Below, one piece after another: positions 63,804-64,000 of a stretch of DNA of 64,000 nucleotides. Within the stretch, counting starts at the first letter, position 1. Each line of letters begins with the position of its first letter. A model generated the notes under the pieces. That model saw nothing but the letters and a program-made list of their open reading frames with translations. It did no database searches and was not told the DNA's origin. Both the position numbers and the translations under genes were made by a program. The stretch covers positions 26,316 to 90,315 of the forward strand of contig JABAAT010000065.1 of NCBI GenBank assembly GCA_014238615.1, in the 5' to 3' direction. This DNA comes from Gammaproteobacteria bacterium (lineage in GTDB: Bacteria > Pseudomonadota > Gammaproteobacteria > Porifericomitales > Porifericomitaceae).

Positions 63804-64000
63804 CCGCCCCCCTCACCGGGGACAACAGCCCTACCCCACCCCTCCTGGAGAAGCTGATCAAGGAGCTCTCCCGCATGCCGGGCATCGGCCGCAAATCCGC
63901 CCAGCGCATCGCCTATCACCTGCTCCTGAGGGACCGAGACGGCGCCCGCAGCCTGTCCCAGGCCCTGGCCACCGGCATGGAGGGCATCAGCCACTGCAAC
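63800..64000 (+). CDS. recR: Recombination mediator protein RecR, partial
   Basis: RecR with RecO loads RecA at gaps. The first 67 residues are visible: a ~12-residue variable start, then LLEKLIKELSRMPGIGRKSAQRIAYHLLLRDRD, which is the RecR helix-hairpin-helix N-terminus. The frame is open to the window end. It overlaps the dnaX stop (ATGA). YbaB/EbfC, which normally lies between dnaX and recR, is absent. Confidence 0.94.
   Translation, partial: MTAPLTGDNSPTPPLLEKLIKELSRMPGIGRKSAQRIAYHLLLRDRDGARSLSQALATGMEGISHCN

Overview
The window is about 64 kb of GC-rich, gene-dense chromosome from a gammaproteobacterium, most likely a methanotroph or methylotroph. The gammaproteobacterial assignment rests on conserved neighbourhoods: thrB2-DUF2782-polA, glnK-amtB next to ubiK, xerD-dsbC, rpsP-rimM-trmD-rplS, leuS-lptE-holA, and 4.5S RNA-dnaX-recR. 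The methylotrophic assignment rests on a lanthanide-type XoxF methanol dehydrogenase, a SoxYZ-like quinoprotein-associated carrier and a quinoprotein-relay-type metallo-beta-lactamase protein. No phage, insertion sequence or CRISPR array is visible.

Layout. 1-3857 (minus): str operon rpsL-rpsG-fusA-tuf, with tuf cut by the window edge. 3858-9262 (minus): a long gene-poor gap, then a ComEA-like protein, aroE, a double cNMP-binding/rhodanese protein, amtB and glnK. 9560-16708: ubiK (+), cca, an NDUFA9-like reductase, a broken gamma-glutamylcyclotransferase remnant, homoserine kinase and a DUF2782 protein (-), then polA (+). 16888-21482 (+): hisA-hisF-hisIE, tatA-tatC without tatB, and a Tat-type lipoprotein amidohydrolase. 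21588-25666: rhodanese (-), gcvH, tpx, mobA, moeA (+), 5-formyl-THF cyclo-ligase (-). 25878-30495 (+): rpsP-rimM-trmD-rplS, ogt, xerD, dsbC. 30666-37193: DUF3108 protein (-), waaA and a small cysteine protein (+), SoxYZ-like carrier (-), a 700-bp AT-richer region and xoxF (+) with a clear terminator. 37314-41497 (+): parE-parC. 41855-54309 (+): tRNA-Tyr/Gly/Thr/Trp, secE, nusG, rplKAJL, rpoB, rpoC. 54502-58480 (+): leuS-lptE-holA. 58619-61931 (-): glycine-zipper lipoprotein, an orphan periplasmic protein with a LysM-like tail, a CBS protein, the MBL hydrolase and tRNA-Arg. 61993-end (+): 4.5S RNA, dnaX, partial recR.

How it works together. Most of the window is core information processing. 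The specialised part is periplasmic methanol oxidation: XoxF, the SoxYZ-like carrier and the MBL hydrolase, with DsbC as a possible source of disulfide isomerisation and the Tat system exporting at least one local substrate.

The most unusual signals are: (1) DNA polymerase I has Lys and His at two of the four metal-binding positions of the 3'-5' exonuclease; (2) several usually conserved linkages have lost a member (tatB, tuf between tRNA-Thr and tRNA-Trp, ybaB between dnaX and recR, rpsL after rpoC); (3) short tandem duplications of 11-24 bp occur repeatedly, many of them straddling start or stop codons.
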